From: an uncultured Eubacteriales bacterium
GTDB lineage: Bacteria; Bacillota; Clostridia; Oscillospirales; Acutalibacteraceae
Reading direction: 5' to 3'
NCBI GenBank assembly: GCA_900319655.1
Contig: ONPH01000046.1
Location: 1 to 11,239, forward strand
DNA length: 11,239 nucleotides
Shown piece by piece: positions 1-7,440 of this stretch. Position 1 is the first letter of the stretch; every line of letters begins with the position of its first letter. The notes beneath the pieces are model-generated. The model saw only the letters and a program-made list of their open reading frames with translations. It ran no database searches and had not been told where the DNA came from. The position numbers and the translations under genes were made by a program.

Positions 1-249
1 TAGAACCTTTTGGACATCTTCAATGAACTTTTTTGGATGACGAAAACGATTGTCAGGAATGCGAATAATTTTCACGCCAAGTTCTTTTAATTCGTCTTCA
101 TAAACATACTTGTCACCCTCGCGCGGCTTTAGAAAAGTCAAAATATCACAATGAAATTTTTTGCGATCAAGATTGCGCAACGTGTTCATAATATAGGACT
201 CAGCGCCGCCACGATCCATTCCGCCCACTACATGTAAAATCTTTTTCAT
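1..249 (-). CDS. Glycosyltransferase, family 4 type, N-terminal part (runs off the window)
   Basis: The first 83 codons are visible, and the C-terminus lies beyond base 1. The protein opens MKKILHVVGGMDRGGAESYI, which is the N-terminal beta strand and Gly-rich loop (GGMDRGGAE, residues 9-17) of GT-B fold, GT4-type glycosyltransferases such as EpsF/CapM-like enzymes. These transfer a sugar from a nucleotide donor onto exopolysaccharide, capsule or glycolipid intermediates on the cytoplasmic side of the membrane. Residues 37-60 continue the expected Rossmann pattern (CDILTF, then LGVKIIRIP). The ATG at 249 is preceded by GGAGG (complement of 257-261), which settles the start. By my count the stretch is about 39% G+C, lower than the operon to its right, as is common for polysaccharide clusters. 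Family assignment is confident. The sugar and the pathway cannot be told, because the donor-binding C-terminal domain is missing. Confidence 0.85.
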   Translation of the reverse strand, partial: MKKILHVVGGMDRGGAESYIMNTLRNLDRKKFHCDILTFLKPREGDKYVYEDELKELGVKIIRIPDNRFRHPKKFIEDVQKVL

Positions 250-582
250 CCCAAAACCTCCGTGATTTATAAGCTAAAAAAATAATATCACCCTTTAAAA
301 ATAATATTATTCCAAATTAGAAATAAATCTTTATTTTTTAAAAGAATTATGGTATAATATGGTTAACAAGCCCGCACAAACCCAGTATTTGTGGCTTATC
401 TCCGAAACAACCGAATATATTGTGAATGTTGTAGCAAATAAACCGCCGAATATTGGTAATAATCGGTGTAATTACGGTTTGATTTTTCGCGATTTGTGTG
501 TTACAATATGTATGTGGTAACAAAAAGGTTACAGCACTTACTAAACTTTCAGAAATGAAATTCTGATTGGAGGTAGATAAAC
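250..582. other. Divergent A+T-rich intergenic region
   Basis: This stretch separates the leftward glycosyltransferase from the rightward CHAP-dockerin gene. It holds the extended -10 promoter at 479-507. A second possible rightward -10 (TATAAT, 353-358) has only a weak -35. I see no convincing promoter for the leftward gene, although the region is A+T-rich enough to hide one. A short direct repeat, CCGAATAT, occurs near 411 and near 446. I support no gene, RNA or terminator here. Confidence 0.5.
479..507 (+). promoter_or_regulatory. Predicted sigma-A promoter of the CHAP-dockerin gene
   Basis: A -35 of TTGATT (479-484) and a -10 of TACAAT (502-507) are separated by exactly 17 nt. The -10 is preceded by TGT (499-501), giving an extended -10. 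The predicted start near 514 leaves a leader of about 70 nt before the TTG start codon at 583. Confidence 0.65.
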
Positions 583-1719
583 TTGATACGTATTGCAGCA
601 AAAAGATTTAGCGCGGTTTTAATAGTAATTGCGCTGATTGTAACATCTGTATTATCAATGGGCATTTCCGCCGGTGCGGCGACAACATATACTCCCAGGC
701 TTAACGCTCCGGAGTCAAATAACGTTTATTATTACAACAGCAACTATAACGTTTTTCAGAAGTACGGCTACGGCTTGCCGAACTGTACGGCATACGCTTA
801 CGGCAGAGCATATGAGATTTTGAAATCAACTCCCAAGCTCAGCTGGAACGGCGCAGGTCAGTGGTACGACTACAACAAAAGCGGCGGCTATTACAGCTAC
901 GGCAGCACACCTAAGCTCGGCGCTATTGCCTGCTGGTGCTACAGCGGCGGCGGTCACGTTGCGGTTGTAGAGAAGATTGAAAACGGTACAATCACCCTTT
1001 CAAACTCAGAGTGGGGCGGAAGAACCTTCTACCTTACAACCTGCTCTACAAGTGATAAAAACTACGGCGGCAACAGCTGGTGGACCTTCCAGGGCTTTAT
1101 TTACCTGCTTGATTCCGCAACTCCGGCTCCTGCTCCTACATACAAGACAGGAATTTACAAGACAACTGATTATGTTAACCTCAGATATCACGCGGGTACA
1201 AGCAACACTATCCTTACAACAATTCCCTCGAACACTCAGGTTACCGTAACTCACCTCTACACCGAGGCGAGCACAGGCTGGGTATGGGGTTACACAACCT
1301 ATGCAGGCAAGTCAGGCTGGTTTGTTCTTGAATACGCAACCTATATTTCGGCGCTTCCCACAACAGCTCCTACAACGGTTGCTCCCACAACAGCAAAGCC
1401 TACAGTGCCCCCGACAACGGTTCCGCCGACAACAGTTGCTCCTACAACGGTTGAACCTACAACCGATCCCGAAGCTCCGACAGAGCCTATTACAACAGAG
1501 CCCTCTGAGACAGAGCCGGTTGGTCTGGGCATAGGCGATGTTAACGCCGACGGCGAAATCAACATCGACGACGCCACAATGATTCAGAGATACGTTGCTT
1601 ATATCGAGGAACTCTCTGTTGAGCAGATGGAATGGGCAGACTTCGACTTTGACGGATATGTAACAATTTCAGATGTAACAGCAATGCAGTCATTCCTTAC
1701 TTATTGGAAGGATATGTAA
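583..1719 (+). CDS. Secreted CHAP-domain peptidoglycan hydrolase with SH3b and type I dockerin
   Basis: A 378-residue exported protein with a clear domain order. Residues 1-33 are a signal peptide: a basic start, a hydrophobic core (AVLIVIALIVTSVL) and a likely cleavage after GAA. Residues about 55-175 are a CHAP amidase/endopeptidase domain with candidate catalytic Cys68 (LPNCTAYAYGR) and His125 (GGGHVAVVE), and Asn141 or Glu143 as third residue. Residues about 188-252 form a bacterial SH3 domain, which usually binds cell wall. Residues 259-312 are a Thr/Pro/Glu linker. Residues 316-378 are a type I dockerin with two calcium loops, D319/N321/D323/D330 and D353/D355/D357/D364. The expected role is cleavage of peptidoglycan cross-links or stem peptides, with the dockerin docking onto a cohesin-bearing scaffoldin. 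The start is TTG, fixed by GGAGGT at 569-574 and by the signal peptide starting directly there. The gene is monocistronic, with its own promoter and terminator. Confidence 0.9.
   Translation: MIRIAAKRFSAVLIVIALIVTSVLSMGISAGAATTYTPRLNAPESNNVYYYNSNYNVFQKYGYGLPNCTAYAYGRAYEILKSTPKLSWNGAGQWYDYNKSGGYYSYGSTPKLGAIACWCYSGGGHVAVVEKIENGTITLSNSEWGGRTFYLTTCSTSDKNYGGNSWWTFQGFIYLLDSATPAPAPTYKTGIYKTTDYVNLRYHAGTSNTILTTIPSNTQVTVTHLYTEASTGWVWGYTTYAGKSGWFVLEYATYISALPTTAPTTVAPTTAKPTVPPTTVPPTTVAPTTVEPTTDPEAPTEPITTEPSETEPVGLGIGDVNADGEINIDDATMIQRYVAYIEELSVEQMEWADFDFDGYVTISDVTAMQSFLTYWKDM
1357..1518 (+). repeat. Degenerate tandem repeat coding a Thr/Pro linker
   Basis: This stretch encodes residues 259-312, built from imperfect repeats of PTTV-A/P/E units (APTTVAPTT, VPPTTVPPTTVAPTTV) that grade into an acidic PTEPITTEPSETEP part. 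Such linkers are flexible, often O-glycosylated, and typically separate catalytic domains from a dockerin. The DNA repeat (CCTACAACGGTTGCT and variants) is the kind that changes length by slippage. Confidence 0.75.
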
Positions 1720-1741
1720 TACAATCAAACAAATCTTTTAT

Positions 1742-1771
1742 CCGGCGGTGAGCAGTCACCGCCGGTTTTTT
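1742..1771 (+). terminator. Rho-independent terminator of the CHAP-dockerin gene
   Basis: A perfect 10-bp stem, CCGGCGGTGA (1742-1751) pairing with TCACCGCCGG (1756-1765), has a GCAG tetraloop and is followed by six T residues (1766-1771). It lies 22 nt after the stop codon. Confidence 0.93.
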
Positions 1772-1775
1772 CGCG

Positions 1776-1810
1776 TGAAAACAAAGCCGGCAGACGTTTT
1801 TGTCTGCCGG
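1776..1810 (-). terminator. Rho-independent terminator of the alpha-galactosidase operon
   Basis: A perfect 9-bp stem, CCGGCAGAC (1787-1795) pairing with GTCTGCCGG (1802-1810), has a six-base loop. Read on the minus strand it is followed by a T-rich tail (CTTTGTTTTC). It begins 6 nt past the stop codon of the GH36 gene and stands back to back with the terminator of the convergent gene. Confidence 0.85.
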
Positions 1811-1816
1811 TTATGT

Positions 1817-4231
1817 TTATTCCTGAGTTTTTTCTTCTGTTTTTACTTCAGTTTTTAATTCTGAATTTTCCTGCGGTTTTTCCTCATCGACCGCCTCGAT
1901 AAAGTAAATTCGTGAAGCAAAGTCGGGGAATACCCTGACGTGTTCGTTCAAGCCCGTGCCCGAGAATGCCGAGCTCAGCGCAACGCCTGTGGTCATCAGC
2001 AGTTTGCCTGTCGCGGTGAAGCTCTCCGCCTCGCCGTCCATCTTGTAGTATTTGGCGACGACGTTGTGGATGAACGAGTCCTGCTTGATGTGGAACGGCG
2101 CCATTGTGTTAATCAGACTGCCGAACAGCTTTATGTCAATTTTGCGCTGACTGTTGTACAGCTTATACTTTTGCTCGGGGTTAAGCCCGTAGGCAAAGAA
2201 CTTGTGCGACTGCGTGTTCGGAGTCATAAGCTCCTGCAGCAGCATTCCGACCGCTTTGCGCTTGTCGGGGGAAACGCAAATCCATTGGTGCAGATTGCCC
2301 GAGTAAATGCGGTAAAACCTGCCGTACTGCAAAACGTCGCGCCACTGCTTGTACAAGGCAATCTGGGATTTGATTTGCTGCCGTTGCTCGGCGTTCAAAT
2401 CCCTTACGTCGTATTCGTAGCCGAGAACTCCGAACGCCGCAACGTCAAAGCGCGTCTCCTGAGCGGTACAGCGCAGGGTTTGATGGTTCGGACTTGCGCT
2501 GACGTGAGCGCCCACACACGACTGCGGATAGCCGTAGCTGTAGCCTTCCTGAATGGTCGCGCGGCAGATTGCGTCGGTGTTGTCGCTGCCCCAAATCTGC
2601 GGAAAATAGCAGAGAATTCCGAGGTCAAAGCGGTTGCCGCCCGAGGCGCAGCCCTCAAAGAGAATTTCGGGGAATTTATCTACCAGCGCCTTCATCATGC
2701 GGTACAGTCCGGTAATATAGCGGTGGGCTGTTTCACCCTGATTTTTGGGCTGTAGATACTGGGAATAGGCGTCGGAAAAAATCCTGTTCATATCCCACTT
2801 AACATAGCTTATATTCGCTGAGGAGAAAACCTCGGTCATTTTATTTATCAAAAAGTTTTGAACCTTCGGGTTCGCAAGGTCTAAAATTCGCTGGTTCCTG
2901 CCCTCGGAGTGGAGCTGACCGGGAACTTCCATTGTCCAGTCGGGATGCTCGCGGTAAAGGTTGCTGTCGGTGTTCACCATCTCGGGTTCAACCCAGATGC
3001 CGAACTGCATATCCAGCGCGTTGATTTTATCCGCAAGTCCCTTTAAGCCTGTCGGCAGTTTTTTCTGATTTGGATACCAGTCACCGAGCGAAGATGTGTC
3101 GCTGCTGCGCTCTCCGAACCAGCCGTCGTCCATAACGAACAGCTCAATTCCGAGCTCCTTGCCTGCTTTTGCAAGCGTGACCATTGATTTTTCGGACACA
3201 TTAAAGTAGCACGCTTCCCAGCTGTTGAGCAGGACAGGACGGGGCTTGTTTTTCCAAGTACCCCTGACAATATGCTCGCTGACAAAGCGGTGCATATTCT
3301 CGCTCTGTCCCGAAAAGCCCTTGTTCGAGAAGGTCATAACCGCCTCGGGAGCTTCAAAGGCTTCGCCCCTTTTGAGGATGTACCTAAAGCCGTCGGGCTG
3401 AATACCCGAGGTAATTCTCGTCTTTCCGTAGGCGTTGACCTCAACCGCGGCGTAGTGATTGCCGCTGTAAATCAGGTTGAAGCCGTAAACGCCGCCTGTG
3501 AATTCGCCTGCGTTCGGCTCGTGAACCATAAAGAACGGATTAGCGCGGTTTGACGAGCAGCCTGCGCGCGACTCGATAACGAACTTTCCTGCGGTCAGGC
3601 TCGCGGTGTTTTTGTTCATCTCACGCGCCCACGCGCCGTGAAAGGACGTAACGCTTACTCCGCTGAACGGAACGTCAATCTGCGTGCTCAGCAGGCGTTC
3701 AATCTCAATCGAGCCGGGGCTGCCGTTAATAAGCCTTGCCGAGCGCGTGATAACGTCACATTCGGCAAATACACGGTAGTGAAGCTCCAGCGTCATTCCG
3801 CCGTCCTTTAGCTTAACGCAGAGGTGCTCGCCTTTGCCGTCCTCACTGTACGCCGTCGGCAGGGTGGTATAGTCAAGCTCTCCATGGCTCATTTCGTAGC
3901 AGTCAAAAAGGAAGATAAGGCTTCGGCTGCCGTTGTTCATCACAAGCTCAATGAACGGCTCGCGCACGTCTCCGTGACCGGGCGACGAAATCTCAAGGCA
4001 CATATCCTCGAGCAAGGTGGTGGGATGTTCCTTGGAGTAAATTATGCTGTTGCCGAGCTCAAACTCACGCTTTTCGCGGAAAACCTCGCAGTCCTCGCTT
4101 GACGAAATCGCCACCTTCGGTCCGTAGTAGAGGTGCTCCAAATGCCCTGACTTTCTCACGGCAAAGATGTATGAGGTGTGCTCGGTTTCGAGCAGGAAAG
4201 AGGGCAGAGAGCCCTTTAATTTTTTAATCAA
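1817..4231 (-). CDS. Alpha-galactosidase, GH36 (cytoplasmic)
   Basis: An 804-residue retaining alpha-galactosidase that removes terminal alpha-1,6-galactose from melibiose, raffinose-family sugars or galactomannan fragments. GH36 landmarks are all visible: FVMDDGWFG (365-373, with the substrate-binding Asp pair D368-D369), GIWVEPEMVN (411-420), YVKWDMNR (476-483) with nucleophile Asp480, EGCASGGNRFD (526-536), and GSDNTD (548-553) with acid/base Asp550. Residues about 1-330 are the N-terminal beta-sandwich and the C-terminal domain follows the barrel. There is no signal peptide, so it acts in the cytoplasm on imported sugar. Length is slightly above the usual roughly 730 residues, mainly because of a Glu/Lys/Thr-rich tail (782-804). 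The start is TTG at 4231: an in-frame TGA sits directly upstream and homologues begin at about this point. It lies 5 nt after the symporter stop codon with only a weak AGGGTGA ribosome site, so it probably relies on translational coupling. Confidence 0.95.
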   Translation of the reverse strand: MIKKLKGSLPSFLLETEHTSYIFAVRKSGHLEHLYYGPKVAISSSEDCEVFREKREFELGNSIIYSKEHPTTLLEDMCLEISSPGHGDVREPFIELVMNNGSRSLIFLFDCYEMSHGELDYTTLPTAYSEDGKGEHLCVKLKDGGMTLELHYRVFAECDVITRSARLINGSPGSIEIERLLSTQIDVPFSGVSVTSFHGAWAREMNKNTASLTAGKFVIESRAGCSSNRANPFFMVHEPNAGEFTGGVYGFNLIYSGNHYAAVEVNAYGKTRITSGIQPDGFRYILKRGEAFEAPEAVMTFSNKGFSGQSENMHRFVSEHIVRGTWKNKPRPVLLNSWEACYFNVSEKSMVTLAKAGKELGIELFVMDDGWFGERSSDTSSLGDWYPNQKKLPTGLKGLADKINALDMQFGIWVEPEMVNTDSNLYREHPDWTMEVPGQLHSEGRNQRILDLANPKVQNFLINKMTEVFSSANISYVKWDMNRIFSDAYSQYLQPKNQGETAHRYITGLYRMMKALVDKFPEILFEGCASGGNRFDLGILCYFPQIWGSDNTDAICRATIQEGYSYGYPQSCVGAHVSASPNHQTLRCTAQETRFDVAAFGVLGYEYDVRDLNAEQRQQIKSQIALYKQWRDVLQYGRFYRIYSGNLHQWICVSPDKRKAVGMLLQELMTPNTQSHKFFAYGLNPEQKYKLYNSQRKIDIKLFGSLINTMAPFHIKQDSFIHNVVAKYYKMDGEAESFTATGKLLMTTGVALSSAFSGTGLNEHVRVFPDFASRIYFIEAVDEEKPQENSELKTEVKTEEKTQE

Positions 4232-4236
4232 TCAAA

Positions 4237-5676
4237 TCACCCTTTTTCGGTGGTTTCTGTTTCGGTAGAAATTTTCTTTTCTTTTTGATTTTTGTCGATG
4301 GTAGACATAACCTTTTTCTCGTTGTAGAAGCTGAGGATAATTGCGCCGAGTGTGCAGAACGCAACGGCTACAAAGCCTACGATTGTCATACCGAGAACGG
4401 ACGCGGTGATGTCGTTGCTGTTGGTGTTCTGGGTTGTGCCGATGATGGCGAGTGATGTGAACACGAGCATAGCGAGCGACTGACCGAACTTCATGGCAAA
4501 GGTACGCGCCGCAAAGAACAATCCCTCGCGGTTTTCGCCTGTGTCATAGCCGTCAGCCTCGGCAACGTCGGCAACAATCGACTGCGGAATAATGTCGAGC
4601 AGTGCCATCGGGAACGCCGCGATAACGCAGATAACAACGCCGTAAACAACGCCCGGGATAACCGTTGTGCCGATTACGCCGATAAGTCCTGTTATTACAT
4701 AAGCGATTGCAAGTCCCAAAAATCCCGAGATTACGAGCTTTTTCTTTCCGAACTTCTTAACGAGCTTCGGAACAATCGGGTAAAATACTGCTGAGAGCAC
4801 CGTCATTCCGCCGAGGAAAATCATGGTGTAGGATTCGTCGAGCTTCATCGAAACCTTAACGAAGAACGGCAGACCAGTCTGGAACAGAGTAAGTCCTACC
4901 CAGTACATAATGTCGGAGCCGACAAAGGTGCGGAAGCTTTTGTTTTTGAAGGTTGCGCCGAGCGACTTGAACATATTTGCGTTCGACGGCTTTGTGTCAA
5001 CAAATTCCTTTTCCTTTAGGAAGAAGGTCGGGATAAGCATACAAATGCAGGAGATTATCGCCAGCACGATAAAGCAAATGCGGTAGCTCCACGCAAAGCC
5101 GACGCTTCCGCGCAGCATTCCTGCGAATACAAACGGGGTGTAGGCGAGCAGTGTGCCTGCAAAGAAGGTCAGCGAAATCGCTGTTGAAATGTACATACGG
5201 TCGTCCTGAGTTTTGCCGAACTCCGAGATAAGCGCGTTGTACGGCGTGCAGTACATCGTCATAAACAGGTAGAACAGTACAACGAATACCGAAATCCACG
5301 CAACGTTCCATCCGCTGATTGTCTCAACGGGAGCGCAGAACAAAAGCACCGTTACAATCGACAGCGGAATTGCCGCATACTGCATAAACGGAATACGTCT
5401 GCCGCGTTTGTTTTTACTGCGGTCTGAAAGCGAAGCGATAAGCGGATCGGTAACCGCGTCAAATACACGCGAAAGCGCCGTGATAAGTCCGAGAATTGTT
5501 AAAAATCCGCCGATTACAAGACCGGGCATAATGTACTGAATAGCGCCTGAGTTGATGTCGTTTTGCGTTGGCAGGTAAAAGGTTACGAACCACGCGTTGA
5601 TAATTCCGCTGAGCGTAGACCAGCCGAGCTGACCTACCGCGAATATCCTCATTTGTCTTTTGGTTAGCCGTTTCAT
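4237..5676 (-). CDS. GPH-family (MelB-like) sugar:cation symporter
   Basis: A 479-residue polytopic membrane protein with about 12 predicted helices. It belongs to the glycoside-pentoside-hexuronide:cation symporter family of the major facilitator superfamily. Diagnostic features are the helix-II motif SRVFDAVTDP (residues 69-78; D73 and D77 match the cation-site Asp pair of MelB), the following loop with NKRGRRIPF (89-97), CTPYNALISEF (143-153), and the late cytoplasmic signature VADVAEADGYDTGENREG (368-385) with MKFG (395-398). It should import an intact glycoside, driven by a sodium or proton gradient, for the GH36 enzyme encoded next. The ATG at 5676 is preceded by GGGAGGA lying inside the last codons of the upstream gene, with 1 nt between stop and start. 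The tail (455-479) is Lys/Glu/Thr-rich, as is that of the alpha-galactosidase. The exact substrate is inferred only from context. Confidence 0.93.
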   Translation of the reverse strand: MKRLTKRQMRIFAVGQLGWSTLSGIINAWFVTFYLPTQNDINSGAIQYIMPGLVIGGFLTILGLITALSRVFDAVTDPLIASLSDRSKNKRGRRIPFMQYAAIPLSIVTVLLFCAPVETISGWNVAWISVFVVLFYLFMTMYCTPYNALISEFGKTQDDRMYISTAISLTFFAGTLLAYTPFVFAGMLRGSVGFAWSYRICFIVLAIISCICMLIPTFFLKEKEFVDTKPSNANMFKSLGATFKNKSFRTFVGSDIMYWVGLTLFQTGLPFFVKVSMKLDESYTMIFLGGMTVLSAVFYPIVPKLVKKFGKKKLVISGFLGLAIAYVITGLIGVIGTTVIPGVVYGVVICVIAAFPMALLDIIPQSIVADVAEADGYDTGENREGLFFAARTFAMKFGQSLAMLVFTSLAIIGTTQNTNSNDITASVLGMTIVGFVAVAFCTLGAIILSFYNEKKVMSTIDKNQKEKKISTETETTEKG

Positions 5677-5677
5677 A

Positions 5678-7156
5678 TTATCCTCCCAAGTTGCTGTTTT
5701 TAAGCTCCATCGCGATTTTGACCGCCTTGTACGCGCCGTCGTAAAGCCCGATGGATTTGTTGATTTTTATTGCCTCGCACATCTCGGTGAGCAGAGCGTC
5801 CTCGTTCAGGAACATATCAGTCATCTGCAGGGTGTGCGGAATATCCGAACATTCAAGCGTTCCGTCGCCGAATTCAGCGGAGTGGATTGCTCCCCACTTT
5901 TCGTGACCGCCGATACGCTTTAAGAATAGCTTGGGAATGGGGTAGAAGGCAAGCTCGCTCGGCTTTGTCAGCAGAACGTCGGCGCTGCGCATAAGAATAT
6001 TGGTGCAGTAAACCGCCTCAAAAATATTCTCGTTGCAGAACACATGAACTCCCTGAACCTCGCCGTCAATCGCGTTTTCGCAGAAGGCTTTTGTGTCGTC
6101 CCAGTTGTTAAAGTGGGTTTTGCCGAGCATATTGAGCGACGGCACGTCGCGCTTTAATGCGTCCCAAACCTGCTTGTAGTCTCCGATGTTGATGTAGATA
6201 ACCGCGCGGTTTTCCTTAACCGCAGGGATAAGGTGCTTTATTACAGCGGCAAAGAGCTCTCGCTGAGCGCCTGCTCCGCCGATTGTCAGCAAAAAGCGCA
6301 TCGGCTTGCCGTCTTTCTTGCGGTTAAGCCTTGCCTCGCAGTCCTTCTCGATATTCGCGACAAGCTCGTGGTCGATGTAGTGACCTGTGTATTTAAGGCT
6401 TTCGGGCGGCATGGGCTTAAGCACCTTTTTCTTTGCCATTCCGTTTAGAATTCTGTAGCCCATATACGACTGCCTTGTCTGTATCAGGTGAACCGAGCCC
6501 TCGGCAAGGTGCAAAGCCATCGGCCAGTTATCGGGGATGGCGTTTACAACGTGCTTCATTCCTGCGTGCAGAGCCGCTTGCGCAGGCCATACGTGAGTGC
6601 CGATAACAGGAATTTCCTTTGGAATATTCTTAAAAACCGTCGTCATCAATTCAGCGGTTTTTTGGTCGGATGAATTGTAAGTGAGCTGTCTGAAGCCTTC
6701 ATAGTTGAGCGGTTCCCAGAGCAGCTTGTTGAACAGCCGACTTTTCTGCGAAAGGCGCGAGCCGAGCGAATATAAATCGTTTTGAGCGCCGATAACCTTG
6801 GTGCAGGTGGTGTTGGGATAAGAGTTCAAGTCCATCCAGTAGGGGGTGTAGCCCAGCGCGTGAGCGGCGCTTGCCATGGCAATTGAAATTCTGTAATGGC
6901 CGAAGCCCATGCGAATGTTGCCGACGATCAAGCCCTTTTCAAGGTCAAAGGAGCTTCCGTTCTCTCCCTCGGCAACGCGGATGTCCTCAACGCCGAGCGG
7001 TTCGTTAAGGCAGGCGTTTTTTACGAGCTTAACAGGGTAGTTCTTAGTGCTGTCGTCGCCGTACTTATTGATGTATTTTTTCTTTCCGTTGAGAGCCTTG
7101 CGGTAGGCTCTTTCGCTGATTTCGTTACCGAAAATCACTTTGGAGCGGTCTTTCAT
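5678..7156 (-). CDS. Uncharacterised protein with GT-B-like (MurG/MGDG-synthase-like) motifs
   Basis: A 492-residue soluble protein that I cannot assign to a named enzyme. It has no signal peptide or membrane helix. Three stretches suggest a GT-B glycosyltransferase fold. GNIRMGFGHYRIS (79-91) resembles the Gly-rich loop and GH motif near the N-terminus of MurG and MGDG synthases. FLLTIGGAGAQRE (288-300) resembles the strand and glycine loop that opens the nucleotide-binding half. ADVLLTKPSELAFYPIPKLF (392-411), followed by GGHEKWGA (416-423), resembles the MurG-type donor-binding region with its acidic residue and Pro-rich loop. The first 70 residues look like a separate basic extension. It is the first gene of the operon, with a strong ribosome site GGAGGA (complement of 7161-7166), and its last codons hold the ribosome site of the symporter. 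It could be a glycosyltransferase, a phosphorylase-like enzyme or a non-catalytic relative. Function is unknown. Confidence 0.85.
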   Translation of the reverse strand: MKDRSKVIFGNEISERAYRKALNGKKKYINKYGDDSTKNYPVKLVKNACLNEPLGVEDIRVAEGENGSSFDLEKGLIVGNIRMGFGHYRISIAMASAAHALGYTPYWMDLNSYPNTTCTKVIGAQNDLYSLGSRLSQKSRLFNKLLWEPLNYEGFRQLTYNSSDQKTAELMTTVFKNIPKEIPVIGTHVWPAQAALHAGMKHVVNAIPDNWPMALHLAEGSVHLIQTRQSYMGYRILNGMAKKKVLKPMPPESLKYTGHYIDHELVANIEKDCEARLNRKKDGKPMRFLLTIGGAGAQRELFAAVIKHLIPAVKENRAVIYINIGDYKQVWDALKRDVPSLNMLGKTHFNNWDDTKAFCENAIDGEVQGVHVFCNENIFEAVYCTNILMRSADVLLTKPSELAFYPIPKLFLKRIGGHEKWGAIHSAEFGDGTLECSDIPHTLQMTDMFLNEDALLTEMCEAIKINKSIGLYDGAYKAVKIAMELKNSNLGG

Positions 7157-7191
7157 AAAATCCTCCTTTATTTTTCCACATAAAGCGGAAT

Positions 7192-7222
7192 ATTATATAC
7201 AAAACAACCAAATATATCTTAA
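7192..7222 (-). promoter_or_regulatory. Possible promoter of the alpha-galactoside operon
   Basis: On the minus strand TTAAGA (complement of 7217-7222) stands 17 nt before TATATA and 19 nt before the overlapping TATAAT (complement of 7192-7197). The -10 is good and the -35 is mediocre. It lies about 35 nt ahead of the first gene. No operator repeat is obvious next to it. Confidence 0.45.
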
Positions 7223-7324
7223 CATATATATAAAGAAACGCAATGTTTATTTAAGAATTGCGCGTGAAATTAATCGAAACGACCTTTACGATATTAAAAT
7301 TATGAAAAAATAAAAAATTACCCC

Positions 7325-7353
7325 TTGACAAACGGATAAAAATACTGTATACT
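7325..7353 (+). promoter_or_regulatory. Sigma-A promoter of the DUF3793-flavodoxin operon
   Basis: A consensus -35, TTGACA (7325-7330), a 17-nt spacer and a -10 of TATACT (7348-7353). The predicted start near 7360 falls at the edge of the first palindromic operator. Confidence 0.85.
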
Positions 7354-7361
7354 ACAATACA

Positions 7362-7377
7362 GTTAGCAACCGCTAAC
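7362..7377. promoter_or_regulatory. Palindromic operator, copy 1 (GTTAGC-aacc-GCTAAC)
   Basis: A perfect 6-bp inverted repeat with a 4-nt centre, starting 8 nt after the -10 element and so covering the predicted transcription start. It is the first of four copies that share the arms but differ in the centre, as expected of a dimeric repressor site. Confidence 0.8.
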
Positions 7378-7380
7378 CTA

Positions 7381-7397
7381 TGATATTATTAATATCA
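7381..7397. repeat. Perfect inverted repeat TGATATT-att-AATATCA
   Basis: Seven-base arms with a 3-nt centre, lying 3 nt after operator copy 1 in the leader. The arms recall the TGATAAT half of Fur boxes, but the spacing (7-3-7) is not that of a standard Fur box. It may be a second regulator site or just a weak A+T-rich hairpin. Confidence 0.45.
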
Positions 7398-7440
7398 AAT
7401 GCAACGGCGTCCATAGCGGATGCATATTTTCGGGATATCG

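Noticed and set aside
330..358. A second rightward promoter at TATAAT (353-358)
   Set aside because: The hexamer at the -35 spacing is TTTATT, a weak match in very A+T-rich DNA. The promoter at 479-507 is much better and closer to the gene.
347..601. An 84-codon minus-strand open frame in the intergenic region
   Set aside because: It overlaps the predicted promoter, leader and signal-peptide codons of the CHAP-dockerin gene, and its product resembles no known protein.
1341..1577. A Val/Gly-rich minus-strand frame (repeated VVGGT units)
   Set aside because: It is simply the complement of the Thr/Pro linker repeat of the dockerin protein.
1940..2755. A long plus-strand open frame (271 codons) opposite the alpha-galactosidase gene
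   Set aside because: It lies fully antisense to strongly conserved GH36 motifs, and its composition is what the reverse of a G+C-rich gene gives. There is no recognisable domain.
5678..7156. Naming the first operon gene a MGDG synthase or MurG
   Set aside because: Only short motif-like resemblances are visible, the donor region is altered, and the catabolic operon context does not fit. A named enzyme would be over-claiming.
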